Position numbers and translations under genes: made by a program. This document shows, in pieces, positions 16,150 through 25,560 of a stretch of DNA of 64,000 nt. This DNA comes from Halioxenophilus aromaticivorans (GTDB lineage: Bacteria > Pseudomonadota > Gammaproteobacteria > Pseudomonadales > Cellvibrionaceae), in NCBI RefSeq assembly GCF_042850945.1, contig NZ_AP031496.1, forward strand, positions 682,001-746,000, given 5' to 3'. Every line of letters begins with the position of its first letter. The stretch's first letter is position 1. Below the pieces are notes generated by a model. It saw nothing but the letters and a program-made list of their open reading frames with translations. It was not told the origin of the DNA and did no database searches.

Positions 16150-16803
16150 ATGACGCGGTTGGGCTTGTTTGGCGGCACCTTTGACCCTATTCACAACGCG
16201 CACCTGCGCCTGGCGCTGGAGCTCAAGCAACTATGCCAAATAGACGATATGCGGCTGGTGCCAGCCCATATTCCGCCCCACCGCAGCACCCCGCATTGCA
16301 GTCCCCAGCAGCGCTTAGCGCTACTACGCCGTGCCGTGGAAAATTGCCCGCAGTTGGGCATAGACGAGCGCGAGCTGCATCGCCACACGCCTTCGTATAC
16401 GGTGGATACCCTGCAAGAGTTGGCCGCTGAGGTGGGCTCGGAGGTGTCGCTGTGCTTGTGCATCGGTGGTGACAGCCTGGTGAATTTACCCACCTGGCAT
16501 CGCTGGCAGGAGGTCTTTGAGCTGGCCAATGTCATCGTTGCGGTGCGGCCCGGCTACGAGCTGCCCAGCCAGGGGCCAGTGGCGCAGTGCTTGGCCCAGC
16601 GGCGCATTGACGTGGCGCAATTAGCGCAACATGAGCGGGGTAAGATTGCTATCGCCGACTCGTCGCTGCTGGATATATCGGCCAGCTACATCCGCCAGGA
16701 GCTGGCCGCCAGGCGCTCGGCCCAGTTTTTAGTGCCCGACTCGGTGTGGGCCGCCATTGTGCAAGATGGCCTGTATATGCCGACCAAAAACACCAAAAAA
16801 TAG
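16150..16803 (+). CDS. nadD: nicotinate-nucleotide adenylyltransferase
   Basis: Converts nicotinate mononucleotide and ATP to deamido-NAD. 217 residues. The nucleotidyltransferase motif GLFGGTFDPIHNAHL is at residues 5-19. The second motif is DISASYIRQEL, where the usual Ser-Ser/Thr is Ser-Ala-Ser. A substrate loop HIPPHRSTPHCSPQQRL is also present. It starts 37 bases after proA and runs into rsfS 51 bases later, as in many gammaproteobacteria. Confidence 0.95.
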   Translation: MTRLGLFGGTFDPIHNAHLRLALELKQLCQIDDMRLVPAHIPPHRSTPHCSPQQRLALLRRAVENCPQLGIDERELHRHTPSYTVDTLQELAAEVGSEVSLCLCIGGDSLVNLPTWHRWQEVFELANVIVAVRPGYELPSQGPVAQCLAQRRIDVAQLAQHERGKIAIADSSLLDISASYIRQELAARRSAQFLVPDSVWAAIVQDGLYMPTKNTKK

Positions 16804-16854
16804 TGAGTTTACAGAAGCTTGCTAAACTTAAACGCAAACACACAGTGAAATTGC

Positions 16855-17220
16855 ATGACAGATCTAAATAACATTGTTCTCAACGCCCTCGACGACCTAA
16901 AAGCCAAAGACGTAGTGCGTCTGGAGGTGGCAGAGCTAACCGACGTAATGGACACCCTGATCGTCGCCAGTGGCACCTCTAATCGGCACGTTAAATCCCT
17001 GGCCAACAACGTGGCCATGGAAGCCAAAAAGGCCGGCATTATGCCCCTTGGCGTGGAAGGCGAGGGGCCTGGCGAGTGGGTGTTGGTGGATTTCGGTGAT
17101 ACCGTGGTGCACGTCATGACCCCGGCCACCCGCAGCTTTTACGACCTGGAAAAACTCTGGTCCCAGGCACCGAAAAGCCGCCTGGACCAAGCCCAGGACG
17201 ACGGCAGCCCAGCAGAGTAA
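16855..17220 (+). CDS. rsfS: ribosome silencing factor RsfS
   Basis: 121 residues of the RsfS (DUF143) family, which binds ribosomal protein uL14 and blocks joining of the subunits when nutrients are short. Family strands and helices are clear: ALDDLKAKDVVRLEV, TDVMDTLIVASGTSNRHVKSLA, EGEGPGEWVLVDFGDTVVHVM and FYDLEKLW. The stop is 5 bases before rlmH; the two genes form a tight, conserved pair. Confidence 0.96.
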   Translation: MTDLNNIVLNALDDLKAKDVVRLEVAELTDVMDTLIVASGTSNRHVKSLANNVAMEAKKAGIMPLGVEGEGPGEWVLVDFGDTVVHVMTPATRSFYDLEKLWSQAPKSRLDQAQDDGSPAE

Positions 17221-17225
17221 GTGCT

Positions 17226-17693
17226 GTGCGTATTAAGGTGTTGGCGGTGGGCAAAAAAATGCCCGGTTGGGTACAGGCCGGTTGGGCCGAGTACCACAAG
17301 CGCTTGCCGAAGGAGGTTAAGCTTGCGCTAATAGAAATAGCGCCGGGTAACCGTGGTAAAAGCAGCAGCGCTGCCACTGCCATGAAAGAAGAAGCCGCCC
17401 GAATGTTAGCGGCGATAGAACCGACCGATACCGTTATTGCGCTGGATGTAAAAGGTCGCAATTGGAGCACCGAGCAGCTGGCAGAAAACATCGCCAGCTG
17501 GCAAATGGATGGCTTGCAAATTGCGCTGTTAATTGGCGGCCCAGATGGGATCGCACCGGAGCTGTTAGCCCAGGCCAAGCAGCGTTGGAGTTTTTCCAAT
17601 TTAACCCTGCCACACCCCTTAGTGCGTGTGGTTTTGGTGGAGCAAATTTATCGCGCATTTTCGCTGTTAAATAATCACCCGTACCATAAATAG
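17226..17693 (+). CDS. rlmH: 23S rRNA (pseudouridine1915-N3)-methyltransferase
   Basis: 155 residues, the exact length of the E. coli enzyme. A SPOUT methyltransferase that acts on assembled 70S ribosomes at helix 69. The SAM-binding knot shows IALDVKGRNWSTEQLA, IALLIGGPDGIAPELL and LPHPLVRVVLVEQIYRAFSLLNNHPYHK. It starts with GTG at 17226, 5 bases after rsfS. Confidence 0.96.
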   Translation: MRIKVLAVGKKMPGWVQAGWAEYHKRLPKEVKLALIEIAPGNRGKSSSAATAMKEEAARMLAAIEPTDTVIALDVKGRNWSTEQLAENIASWQMDGLQIALLIGGPDGIAPELLAQAKQRWSFSNLTLPHPLVRVVLVEQIYRAFSLLNNHPYHK

Positions 17694-17846
17694 ACGATTC
17701 ATGAGCCATTTTTTGATTAAAACTACGAATTCCGACACCGGATTGAGTGCTCGTGCTTGCAATCGCGCCGCCTTCGCTTATGCTGTCGCAAAATTAAGCG
17801 TTACCCCCCAGCACCACCCCTATATTTACAGGCTAAACCGCCATCG

Positions 17847-19727
17847 ATGAGTGAACCACAAACGCTAAAAGATCACTTTCGCGAGGCGAGAATTTTTCGC
17901 CACCGCGTGGCCGTGATCGTGCTGTTGATGGTGGCCCTGTTTGCGTTGTTATTAGCGCAATTTTATAACCTGCAAATTGTTCACCACGGCGATTACGTTA
18001 CCCAATCCGATCGCAACCGTATTCATGTAAGGCCCTTGGCGCCCACCCGAGGATTAATCTACGACCGCAACGGAAAATTACTGGCCGACAACCGCCCCAG
18101 TTATACCTTAAGTATTATTAAAGAGCGGGTGGATAACCTTGATGAGACCTTGGATATCCTGGAAGATCTGGTCGCCCTAAGTGACAACGACCGCGAAAAA
18201 TTCAAACACCGGTTGCAACAGCGTCGGCGTCCGTTTGAAAGCGTACCTCTGCGCTATCGCCTCGCCGAAGATGAAATTGCCCGCGTGGCGGTTAACGAGT
18301 TTCGGCTACCCGGTGTTGAGGTTGAGGCGCAGTTGGTGCGCTATTACCCCTACTCCAACTTATACGCCCATTCCGTGGGCTACGTGGGGCGCATTAATGA
18401 GCGCGAGCTAAAAGGCTTTAGCGAAGAGCAATACCAAAGCTACAGTGGTACTTATACCATCGGCAAAATTGGCCTAGAGCGAGAGTACGAATCCCTGTTG
18501 TTGGGTGAAGTGGGTTATCAAAACGTTGAAACTAACGCTCGCGGCCGAGTGCTGCGCGTGGTGGAGCAAACCGACCCCAAACCGGGCCAAAATCTGCAGC
18601 TGTTTTTAGACAGCGAAGTGCAGCAGGCCGGGCTCAAAGCCTTGGCTGGCCGGCGTGGTGCCATTGTTGCCATTGAGGTGGACACCGGCGGCGTGGTGGC
18701 CATGGTCAGCTCACCCAGCTACGACCCCAACCTGTTTGTTACCGGCATTAGCCACAAAGACTACAACAGTCTTACCCGCTCACGGGATTTACCCCTGTTT
18801 AACCGCGCCATTCAGGGTGAGTATCCGCCCGGCTCAACCATCAAGCCCTTAATTGCCTTGGGTGGTATGCACTACAACGTAGTTGATCCCTACAAAGCGG
18901 TATTCGACCGAGGCTTTTACCAGCTAGAGAACGAAAAACGCCGCTACCGCGATTGGAAAAAAGCTGGCCATGGGCGAGTCGATATGCGAGTGGCGATTCG
19001 CGAATCCTGCGATACCTACTACTACGATCTGGCTTATAAACTGGGCATTGATCGCCTGCACGAATTTGGCAATTACTTTGGCATGGGCCAGTACACCGGC
19101 ATCGATATTCCCAGTGAGCGCAAGGGCAATTGGCCCTCGCGTCGTTGGAAGCGCGATTACCGCGGTTTGCCCTGGTTCCCTGGCGATACTTTAAACGTGG
19201 GCATTGGCCAGGGTGATGTTTTGGCCACGCCGCTGCAATTGGCGGTGATGACGGCAACTCTGGCCAACCGTGGTAAGCGCGTAACGCCGCGTTTGGTGCA
19301 GGCACGCAGCCCCCAGGCGACCAGTACCAGCCTGCAGGATGTACCCGACCAACAGTGGGATTTGGTAATCTCGGCCATGGAAGAAGTGGTCCACCATCGT
19401 TCCGGCACCGCCTATAAAGCCGGCCGGGGCATGAGCTTCCGTATGGCCGGTAAATCCGGTACTGCCCAGGTGGTCGGCATCGCCCAGGATGAAGAGTACG
19501 ACAGCGAAGCCCTGGCCGAGCGTCATCGAGACCACGCCTTATTTGTGGGCTTTGCGCCGGTGGAAGACCCGCAAATCGCCGTGGCGGTGATTGTAGAGAA
19601 CGGCGAGGGCGGCTCCTCCGAGGGGGCGCCGGTGGTGCGCAAGGTGATGGAGCAATACCTTAATCAGCCCATCGATTTGGCGGTAACCACCTTATCCATG
19701 AGCGGTGAGGGCCATGTCGAGCACTGA
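17847..19727 (+). CDS. mrdA: penicillin-binding protein 2 (elongasome transpeptidase)
   Basis: 626 residues. Class B PBP that cross-links peptidoglycan for rod elongation together with RodA. A short cytoplasmic tail and one membrane helix (about residues 22-44) come first. The pedestal domain begins with RPLAPTRGLIYDRNGKLLADN. The transpeptidase domain carries the active Ser330 in GSTIKP, SCDTYYYDLA as the SxD motif and KSGTAQV as the KTG-like box. I chose the ATG at 17847 (MSEPQTLKDHFREARIF); an upstream in-frame ATG at 17757 adds 30 residues with no family match. It overlaps rodA by 14 bases. Confidence 0.97.
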   Translation: MSEPQTLKDHFREARIFRHRVAVIVLLMVALFALLLAQFYNLQIVHHGDYVTQSDRNRIHVRPLAPTRGLIYDRNGKLLADNRPSYTLSIIKERVDNLDETLDILEDLVALSDNDREKFKHRLQQRRRPFESVPLRYRLAEDEIARVAVNEFRLPGVEVEAQLVRYYPYSNLYAHSVGYVGRINERELKGFSEEQYQSYSGTYTIGKIGLEREYESLLLGEVGYQNVETNARGRVLRVVEQTDPKPGQNLQLFLDSEVQQAGLKALAGRRGAIVAIEVDTGGVVAMVSSPSYDPNLFVTGISHKDYNSLTRSRDLPLFNRAIQGEYPPGSTIKPLIALGGMHYNVVDPYKAVFDRGFYQLENEKRRYRDWKKAGHGRVDMRVAIRESCDTYYYDLAYKLGIDRLHEFGNYFGMGQYTGIDIPSERKGNWPSRRWKRDYRGLPWFPGDTLNVGIGQGDVLATPLQLAVMTATLANRGKRVTPRLVQARSPQATSTSLQDVPDQQWDLVISAMEEVVHHRSGTAYKAGRGMSFRMAGKSGTAQVVGIAQDEEYDSEALAERHRDHALFVGFAPVEDPQIAVAVIVENGEGGSSEGAPVVRKVMEQYLNQPIDLAVTTLSMSGEGHVEH

Positions 19728-20862
19728 TTTTATTCGGCGCATGCCTTCGGCGGCGTTGGATTTACGGCGTCCAATTAATTTTTGGACCCGCATGCACATC
19801 GATGTGCCCTTGGCCGCATTGTTGATTGTACTGACTCTCTACGGCTTGGCGGTACTCTACAGCGCTGGCGGTGGCCAGTGGTATTACGTCAAGCGTCAGG
19901 CGGTGTTTTTCTGCATGGGCTATGTGCTGATGATCGCAGTAGCCCAGGTCAACCTCGCCTTCCTAGAGCGCTGGGGTTGGGCACTTTACCTGTTTGGCTT
20001 TGTGTTGCTCATCCTAGTATTGGTGATGGGGGTGGGGGCCAAGGGCGCCCAACGCTGGCTGTCACTGGGGGGCTTTCGGTTTCAGCCCTCGGAAGTCATG
20101 AAGCTGGCCGTACCCATGATGGTGGCGGCCTACCTAGCGCGCCGTATGTTGCCGCCGTCGCTCAAATACATCGTCGCCTCCCTGGCCATGGTGATCGGCC
20201 CGGCGGTGTTAATTCTCAAACAGCCAGATTTAGGCACTGCCATCTTAATTGCTATGTCGGGGCTGATTGTACTGTTCTTCGCCGGTTTGCCCTGGCGCTA
20301 TATTATCTCTGCCGGGGTTATGGTAGCGGCCAGCGCATGGCCGGCGTGGCACTTTCTGCTGCACGACTACCAGCGCACTCGCATCCTGACGCTACTCAAC
20401 CCCGAGGCCGATAAACTGGGCGCTGGCTGGAATATTATTCAGTCGAAAACCGCCATTGGCTCCGGCGGCTGGCCCGGCAAAGGCTGGCTCAACGGCACCC
20501 AATCGCAATTGGATTTCCTGCCCGAGAGCCACACCGATTTCATCATTGCCGTACTGGCCGAAGAGTTTGGTCTAAAAGGCGTGCTCCTGCTCATGCTGCT
20601 GTACGGGTTGCTGTTGGTGCGCGGGATTTTTATTGCCATGAACGCCCAGCATACCTACGGCCGCTTGCTGGCGGGGAGTATTATCTTCACCTTGTTTGTG
20701 TATATATTTGTAAACATTGGTATGGTTGCAGGCCTGTTGCCGGTGGTGGGAGTGCCCCTGCCGTTTTTCAGCCACGGTGGCACCGCGCTGCTAACCTTGA
20801 TGATCAGCTTTGGCCTGTTGATGGCGGTCTCCACCGAGCGCCGGAGGGTGTTGAAAAGCTAA
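19714..20862 (+). CDS. mrdB: RodA peptidoglycan glycosyltransferase (SEDS)
   Basis: 382 residues from the ATG at 19714, which follows GGTGAGG. SEDS-family polymerase that makes glycan strands from lipid II as partner of PBP2. About ten membrane helices. Conserved segments include GFRFQPSEVMKLAVPMMVAAYL, QPDLGTAILI, the large loop ending QSQLDFLPESHTDFIIAVLAEEFG, and VVGVPLPFFSHGGTALLTLM. The short overlap with mrdA implies coupled translation. An earlier GTG at 19705 would add only three residues. Confidence 0.96.
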   Translation: MSSTDFIRRMPSAALDLRRPINFWTRMHIDVPLAALLIVLTLYGLAVLYSAGGGQWYYVKRQAVFFCMGYVLMIAVAQVNLAFLERWGWALYLFGFVLLILVLVMGVGAKGAQRWLSLGGFRFQPSEVMKLAVPMMVAAYLARRMLPPSLKYIVASLAMVIGPAVLILKQPDLGTAILIAMSGLIVLFFAGLPWRYIISAGVMVAASAWPAWHFLLHDYQRTRILTLLNPEADKLGAGWNIIQSKTAIGSGGWPGKGWLNGTQSQLDFLPESHTDFIIAVLAEEFGLKGVLLLMLLYGLLLVRGIFIAMNAQHTYGRLLAGSIIFTLFVYIFVNIGMVAGLLPVVGVPLPFFSHGGTALLTLMISFGLLMAVSTERRRVLKS

Positions 20863-21019
20863 GTTGGCTGGAACCTTTGGTGGCCTTCGGGATTCATAGC
20901 CAGGGTGCCGAGCAGCTCAACAACGAGTGCAGCGAGCAGTGCAAAAAGCATCGCTAGCAACCGTTCAACAATAAGCCTAAGGGCAAACAACGATAAGTAA
21001 GTGAAGTCCAGGAGTCGAA

Positions 21020-22060
21020 GTGAAATTACCTATTCCTAACCGTATTGCTAAGTGTCTGTTAACTGCCCTAGCGACTACCGCCGTGGCGGCGGCCAATGTT
21101 CAGGCTGACAGTTACCAAGCTCACCCGCAAGCCAAACAGTTCATTGATGAAATGGTTAAAGAGCAAGGCTTCGACCGGGGACAGTTGGAGGCGTGGTTTA
21201 GCCAAGCCGAACGCAAAGATTCCATCCTCGAGGCCATTGCTAGGCCGGCGGAGCGGGTTAAATCCTGGAAAGATTACCGTAAGATCTTCGTAACCCCTAC
21301 CCGCATCGAGCAGGGCGTTGTGTTTTGGAAAGAAAACGCCGACATTCTGGCCAAAGCTAGCGAGCAGTTTGGCGTGCCGGAAGAAATCGTCGTTGCTATT
21401 TTAGGCGTAGAGACCCGCTATGGTGCCCACAAGGGCAGCTACCGAGTCATAGATGCGCTGTCGACCCTGGCCTTCGATTATCCGCCGCGCTCCAAGTTCT
21501 TCCGCAAGGAGCTAAAAGAGTTTTTGCTGCTGGCCAAAGAGCAGGGCAAATCGCCCATGGATCTCACCGGCTCCTACGCCGGCGCCATGGGTTATGGCCA
21601 GTTTATGCCCTCCAGCTACCGCGCCTACGCCTACGATTTTAACGACGACGGCTTCACCGATATTTGGGCCAGCACCACCGATGCCATTGGCTCCATTGCC
21701 AACTACTTTGTGCGCCACGGCTGGAAGGCCGACCAGCCCGTCGTAGTGCCATTGAAAGCTGAGGCCAAGCACGACACCAAGCTCATCGATGACAATCTAA
21801 AACCCAGCCGCAGCTTAAGTGAAGTTACCTCGGCCGGTTACCTTCCGCTGGTGAAAATGGCGCTGCCAGACCCGGTGCGGGTCATCGAACTGGATGGCGC
21901 TAACGGCAACGAGTACTGGTTGGGGATGCATAACTTCTATGTCATCACCCGTTACAACCACAGCACCATGTATGCGCTCAGCGTGTTCCAGTTGGGTCAG
22001 GCGGTGGCCGAGGCCTACCAAGCCGAACAGGGCTTGGCCAGCACCGGCGCGGAAGGATAA
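21020..22060 (+). CDS. mltB: lytic murein transglycosylase B
   Basis: 346 residues from a GTG preceded by CAGGAG. Cleaves glycan strands to anhydro-muropeptides in the periplasm. A signal peptide (about residues 1-29, cut near VQA-DSY) replaces the lipoprotein signal of E. coli MltB, so this one is probably soluble. The catalytic Glu lies in VAILGVETRYGAHKG. The family loop GAMGYGQFMPSSYRAYAYDFNDDGFTDIW is present, with an Asp-rich stretch recalling the calcium site of Slt35. It sits 5 bases ahead of rlpA. Confidence 0.94.
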   Translation: MKLPIPNRIAKCLLTALATTAVAAANVQADSYQAHPQAKQFIDEMVKEQGFDRGQLEAWFSQAERKDSILEAIARPAERVKSWKDYRKIFVTPTRIEQGVVFWKENADILAKASEQFGVPEEIVVAILGVETRYGAHKGSYRVIDALSTLAFDYPPRSKFFRKELKEFLLLAKEQGKSPMDLTGSYAGAMGYGQFMPSSYRAYAYDFNDDGFTDIWASTTDAIGSIANYFVRHGWKADQPVVVPLKAEAKHDTKLIDDNLKPSRSLSEVTSAGYLPLVKMALPDPVRVIELDGANGNEYWLGMHNFYVITRYNHSTMYALSVFQLGQAVAEAYQAEQGLASTGAEG

Positions 22061-22065
22061 TTACC

Positions 22066-22956
22066 GTGGTAGCGTGGCGAGGATGGTGTATCAGTGCTTT
22101 GGTGCTTGGCGTGGTTGGTCTGGGCGGTTGCGCCTCTTCCGGCGATAAGTACCAAGCCTCACGTTACTCCCAAAAACACGACAGCGCTCCCAGCCTGGCG
22201 CCGTCGGTGGACCATGTGCAAGATGCCGTGCCCATGCCGGAGATACGCACGGCCGCCGGCAACAAGAGCCCCTATGTTGTGCTGGGCAAAAAGTACCGAG
22301 TGTTAGAATCAGAAATCGGCTACAAGAAGCGCGGCGTAGCCAGTTGGTACGGCTCTAAATTCCATGGCCACGCTACGTCCAATGGTGAAATCTACGATAT
22401 GTACGCCATGACAGCGGCGCACAAAACCCTGCCCATTCCCTCCTATGTGCAGGTCAAAAACCTGGCCAACGGCAAAACAGTGATTGTGCGGGTAAATGAT
22501 CGCGGGCCTTTCCACGGCAATCGCATCATTGATCTAACCTATGCCGCCGCTAAAAAGTTGGACTATCTCGGCCAGGGTACCGCCCAGGTGGAGGTTACCG
22601 CCATTGACCCGGTAGCTTGGCAAAAACAAAACGCTGCGCGCTTGGCGGCAGCTGAAGCTCGCCGACCCGCCCAGGCCAGTGCGGTTAACGCTCAAACAAC
22701 CAGCGCCAGGGTGGCCAGCCTGCCAGCCAATACCTACCTGCAGGTAGGAGCCTTCAGTAACCAGCAGGCGGCGGAGCACCTGCGCGATCAATTAATACAA
22801 TGGCTAGAGCACCCGGTACGGGTTAGCCCACCCGGTGCTGCTACCTCACTGTACCGCGTGCGTGTTGGCCCGGTGGCCGATACCGGCCAGGTAAGCAAAA
22901 TTCGCTCTTTGTTGGCGAGAAACCGGCTGGCTGCTCCGCACCTGGTGTACGAATAA
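22066..22956 (+). CDS. rlpA: septal ring lytic transglycosylase RlpA (SPOR domain lipoprotein)
   Basis: 296 residues. An N-terminal lipoprotein signal ends at Cys (VVGLGGC). The double-psi beta-barrel domain (about 85-185) has GVASWYGSKFHGHATSNGEIYDMYAMTAAHKTLP and VRVNDRGPFHGNRIIDLTYAAA, with the catalytic Asp in NDRGPF. A C-terminal SPOR domain (about 220-294, starting TYLQVGAFSNQQAAEHL) binds denuded glycan at the septum. In P. aeruginosa RlpA cuts glycan lacking stem peptides. It starts at a GTG 5 bases after mltB. Confidence 0.95.
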   Translation: MVAWRGWCISALVLGVVGLGGCASSGDKYQASRYSQKHDSAPSLAPSVDHVQDAVPMPEIRTAAGNKSPYVVLGKKYRVLESEIGYKKRGVASWYGSKFHGHATSNGEIYDMYAMTAAHKTLPIPSYVQVKNLANGKTVIVRVNDRGPFHGNRIIDLTYAAAKKLDYLGQGTAQVEVTAIDPVAWQKQNAARLAAAEARRPAQASAVNAQTTSARVASLPANTYLQVGAFSNQQAAEHLRDQLIQWLEHPVRVSPPGAATSLYRVRVGPVADTGQVSKIRSLLARNRLAAPHLVYE

Positions 22957-22991
22957 GAATCGCCAGATGTTCAGCGAAATTTCACACAGGC

Positions 22992-23000
22992 TGATATAAT
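22992..23000 (+). promoter_or_regulatory. extended -10 promoter upstream of dacA
   Basis: TGATATAAT, a perfect TATAAT with the upstream TG of an extended -10 element, lies about 95 bases before dacA. A palindromic GCGCTTTTAAAAGCGC follows near 23006. The -35 region is poor, which is usual for extended -10 promoters. Confidence 0.6.
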
Positions 23001-23094
23001 CTGCGCGCTTTTAAAAGCGCAACCTGCCCGTAACGCCTCGGGCTCATCACACAGATAACCCATTCAATCACTTCAATCCAGCGTTGATAATTTT

Positions 23095-24291
23095 ATGCAC
23101 GGCTCTCACAAGCACCCCTTTCTTTCATGGATGTATACACTGGTTTTAGTGGCCAGCTCGCTGCTGGCGATGCCGGCCCTGTCGGCGCCCAGCATCATCC
23201 CTGCACCACCACAGTTGGCGGCAACCAGTTACCTGCTGGTGGACGCTGCCACCGGCAAAGTACTGGTGGAACACAATGCCAATGAGCCGCTGCCTCCGGC
23301 CAGCTTAACCAAAATGATGACCAGTTATATCGTGTCTAATGAGATTCACGAGGGGCACATCAATGGCAGCGATATGGTGCCCATCAGCGTTAAAGCCTGG
23401 CGCATGGGCGGCTCTAAAATGTTTATCCGCGAAGGCACCCAGGTGCCGGTGAACGAACTGCTGCGCGGTGTGATTATTCAATCGGGCAACGATGCCTCGG
23501 TGGCGCTAGCCGAATACGTAGGCGGCAGCGAGGGCGCCTTTGCCGAGATCATGAACCAGCAAGCCCAGGTGTTGGGCATGTACAACTCCCAGTTCAAAAA
23601 CGCCACCGGCTGGCCGGCGGAGGGGCACTATACCACGGCCTTCGATCTGTCCTTGCTGGCGCGCGCGCTGATCAACGATTTCCCCGAGCACTACTCCATC
23701 TACGCCGAGCGCGAGTTTGCCTACGGCGCGCCGGGGGAAGAGGTGATTACCCAATCCAACCGCAACCGCTTGTTGTTCCGCGATAAATCCGTCGACGGCA
23801 TTAAAACCGGCCACACCGAAGCTGCGGGCTATTGCCTGGTGGCCTCTGCGGTGCGTGACAACATGCGCCTGATCTCCGTGGTTATGGGTACCCGTACCGA
23901 AGCGGCCCGGGCCGATGAATCGCAAAAATTGTTGGCCTACGGATTCCGATATTTCCAAACCACCACGGCATTGGATGGTGGCACTGAGCTTGCCAGCCAG
24001 CGCGTATGGGGTGGTAAGGCAGATCAAATATCTCTGGGCGTGCCCGACGATATTCAGCTGACCATTCCCCGAGGCAGCGCTGATAAAATCAAAATCGAAA
24101 CCCTGCTAGAAAAAGACACCAAAGCCCCCATCGAGCAATATCAGCCGCTGGGCCGTGTAGTGCTAACTTTGGAAGACGAAGTGCTGGCCGAAGAGCCATT
24201 GGTTGCCTTGGTGGCGGTGGACGAAGCCGGTTTCTTTGCCCGCATGTGGGATAACGTACAGCTGTTTGTACTGGATTTGTTCTCCAGTTAA
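23095..24291 (+). CDS. dacA: D-alanyl-D-alanine carboxypeptidase (PBP5/6 type)
   Basis: 398 residues. Trims the terminal D-Ala of peptidoglycan pentapeptides at the outer face of the inner membrane. A signal peptide ends near residue 30. The active-site triad motifs are SLTKMM (nucleophile Ser and Lys), SGNDASV, and DGIKTGHTEAAGYCLVASA. A C-terminal beta domain (about 290-375) and a terminal amphipathic helix, FFARMWDNVQLFVLDLF, match the membrane-anchoring tail of PBP5. It has its own extended -10 promoter. Confidence 0.96.
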   Translation: MHGSHKHPFLSWMYTLVLVASSLLAMPALSAPSIIPAPPQLAATSYLLVDAATGKVLVEHNANEPLPPASLTKMMTSYIVSNEIHEGHINGSDMVPISVKAWRMGGSKMFIREGTQVPVNELLRGVIIQSGNDASVALAEYVGGSEGAFAEIMNQQAQVLGMYNSQFKNATGWPAEGHYTTAFDLSLLARALINDFPEHYSIYAEREFAYGAPGEEVITQSNRNRLLFRDKSVDGIKTGHTEAAGYCLVASAVRDNMRLISVVMGTRTEAARADESQKLLAYGFRYFQTTTALDGGTELASQRVWGGKADQISLGVPDDIQLTIPRGSADKIKIETLLEKDTKAPIEQYQPLGRVVLTLEDEVLAEEPLVALVAVDEAGFFARMWDNVQLFVLDLFSS

Positions 24292-24413
24292 CACCGCCCC
24301 ACAAGGCAAATAGAAGAAACCTAAATGACGGACATCTAAACACCTACATTAGAAACACAGCGCGAAACGGCAGGGAGGCTGTTTCTGCTTATCAACCAAG
24401 CTTCGGAGCGATT

Positions 24414-24692
24414 GTGAGCGACGATCCCAACAAACCGCCTAAAATAGAGTTCCCGTGCCCCGATTACCCCATTAAGGTGATGGGCACCTCCGGGCCGGAA
24501 TTACACACCCTAGTGGTGGAGGTGTTCACTCGCCACGCCCAGGATTTTGACGCCCAGTGCATCACCGTGCGGGACAGCTCAAAAGGCACGTTTCAGTCGC
24601 TCACGGTGACCATTGAGGCCACCGGCGAGGCGCAGCTACAAGCCATCTTCGACGACCTCAAAGTCAGCCCCTTAGTAAAAATGGTGCTGTAG
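24414..24692 (+). CDS. ybeD: YbeD family protein (DUF493)
   Basis: 92 residues of the DUF493/YbeD family, with an ACT-like fold. It opens IEFPCPDYPIKVMGTSGPEL and has the central SSKGTFQSLTVTIEATGEAQLQAIFDDL. The family is almost always next to lipB, as here (3 bases), and is thought to have a regulatory role, but no activity is established. Starts at GTG after GGAG. Confidence 0.93.
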   Translation: MSDDPNKPPKIEFPCPDYPIKVMGTSGPELHTLVVEVFTRHAQDFDAQCITVRDSSKGTFQSLTVTIEATGEAQLQAIFDDLKVSPLVKMVL

Positions 24693-24695
24693 GCG

Positions 24696-25412
24696 GTGGC
24701 GCCAGCGCAAACCGCCGACAATGACGGCAGCCCCGAGGTGCCCGATCTTGTGGTACGACGTGTTGGCCTGGTGGATTACGCGCCGGCCCACCGCGCCATG
24801 TTGGATTTTACCGAGCAGCGCAGTGCCAACACCGCCGACGAGTTCTGGCTGGTGCAGCATCCCCCGGTGTACACCCAGGGGCAGGCGGGTAAGGCCGAGC
24901 ATTTGCTCAACCCCGGTAACATTCCCGTGGTGCAAACCGAGCGTGGCGGCCAAGTGACCTACCACGGCCCGGGGCAGATTGTGCTCTACCCGTTGTTGAA
25001 TCTTAAACGCCTTAAAATCGGCGTGCGCGATTTAGTAACCGCACTGGAAACCAGCATTGTGCAGTGCTTGGCCCACTACGATATTGAAGCCTACCCAAAA
25101 GCCGATGCCCCCGGTGTGTATGTGCAGCGGCAGGGGGTAGAACATAAAATCGCCTCTTTAGGTTTGCGCGTGCGCAAGGGCTGTAGCTTGCACGGCCTAG
25201 CGTTGAATACCGACATGGATTTGGCCCCGTTTTTAGCCATCAACCCCTGCGGTTACGCCGGATTACCCATGACCCAGGTTGTGGATTGTCTGCCTGGTGA
25301 AAAAAAAGCCAGTTTTGACGACGTACAAGAGCATCTATGGCAGAGCTTGTGGCGTAATTTGCGTTACAATGGCTGGCAAGAGGCCAATGGCCTGCCTAAT
25401 TTGAACCAATAG
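24696..25412 (+). CDS. lipB: octanoyl-ACP:protein N-octanoyltransferase
   Basis: Moves the octanoyl chain from acyl carrier protein to lipoyl domains, the first step of lipoate assembly. 238 residues from a GTG. Signatures: RGGQVTYHGPGQIVLYPL, KIASLGLRVRKGCSLHGLALN, with the catalytic Lys and downstream Cys in NPCGYAGLPMTQV. The first 20 residues are variable. It is coupled to ybeD and followed by lipA after 148 bases. Confidence 0.96.
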   Translation: MAPAQTADNDGSPEVPDLVVRRVGLVDYAPAHRAMLDFTEQRSANTADEFWLVQHPPVYTQGQAGKAEHLLNPGNIPVVQTERGGQVTYHGPGQIVLYPLLNLKRLKIGVRDLVTALETSIVQCLAHYDIEAYPKADAPGVYVQRQGVEHKIASLGLRVRKGCSLHGLALNTDMDLAPFLAINPCGYAGLPMTQVVDCLPGEKKASFDDVQEHLWQSLWRNLRYNGWQEANGLPNLNQ

Positions 25413-25560
25413 GCCGCCGCTTTGAGTCAGTGGTGGCCCGGGCACAGGGAAGTGCCGCCAAACTCAGCGCGATTACGCCTGGGTTTGTAGGGGCAAAACC
25501 GCATTTTTTGCTCCAACTGCGCCAACGCGGTTCAGGATAAATACCAATTAGAGAGACATA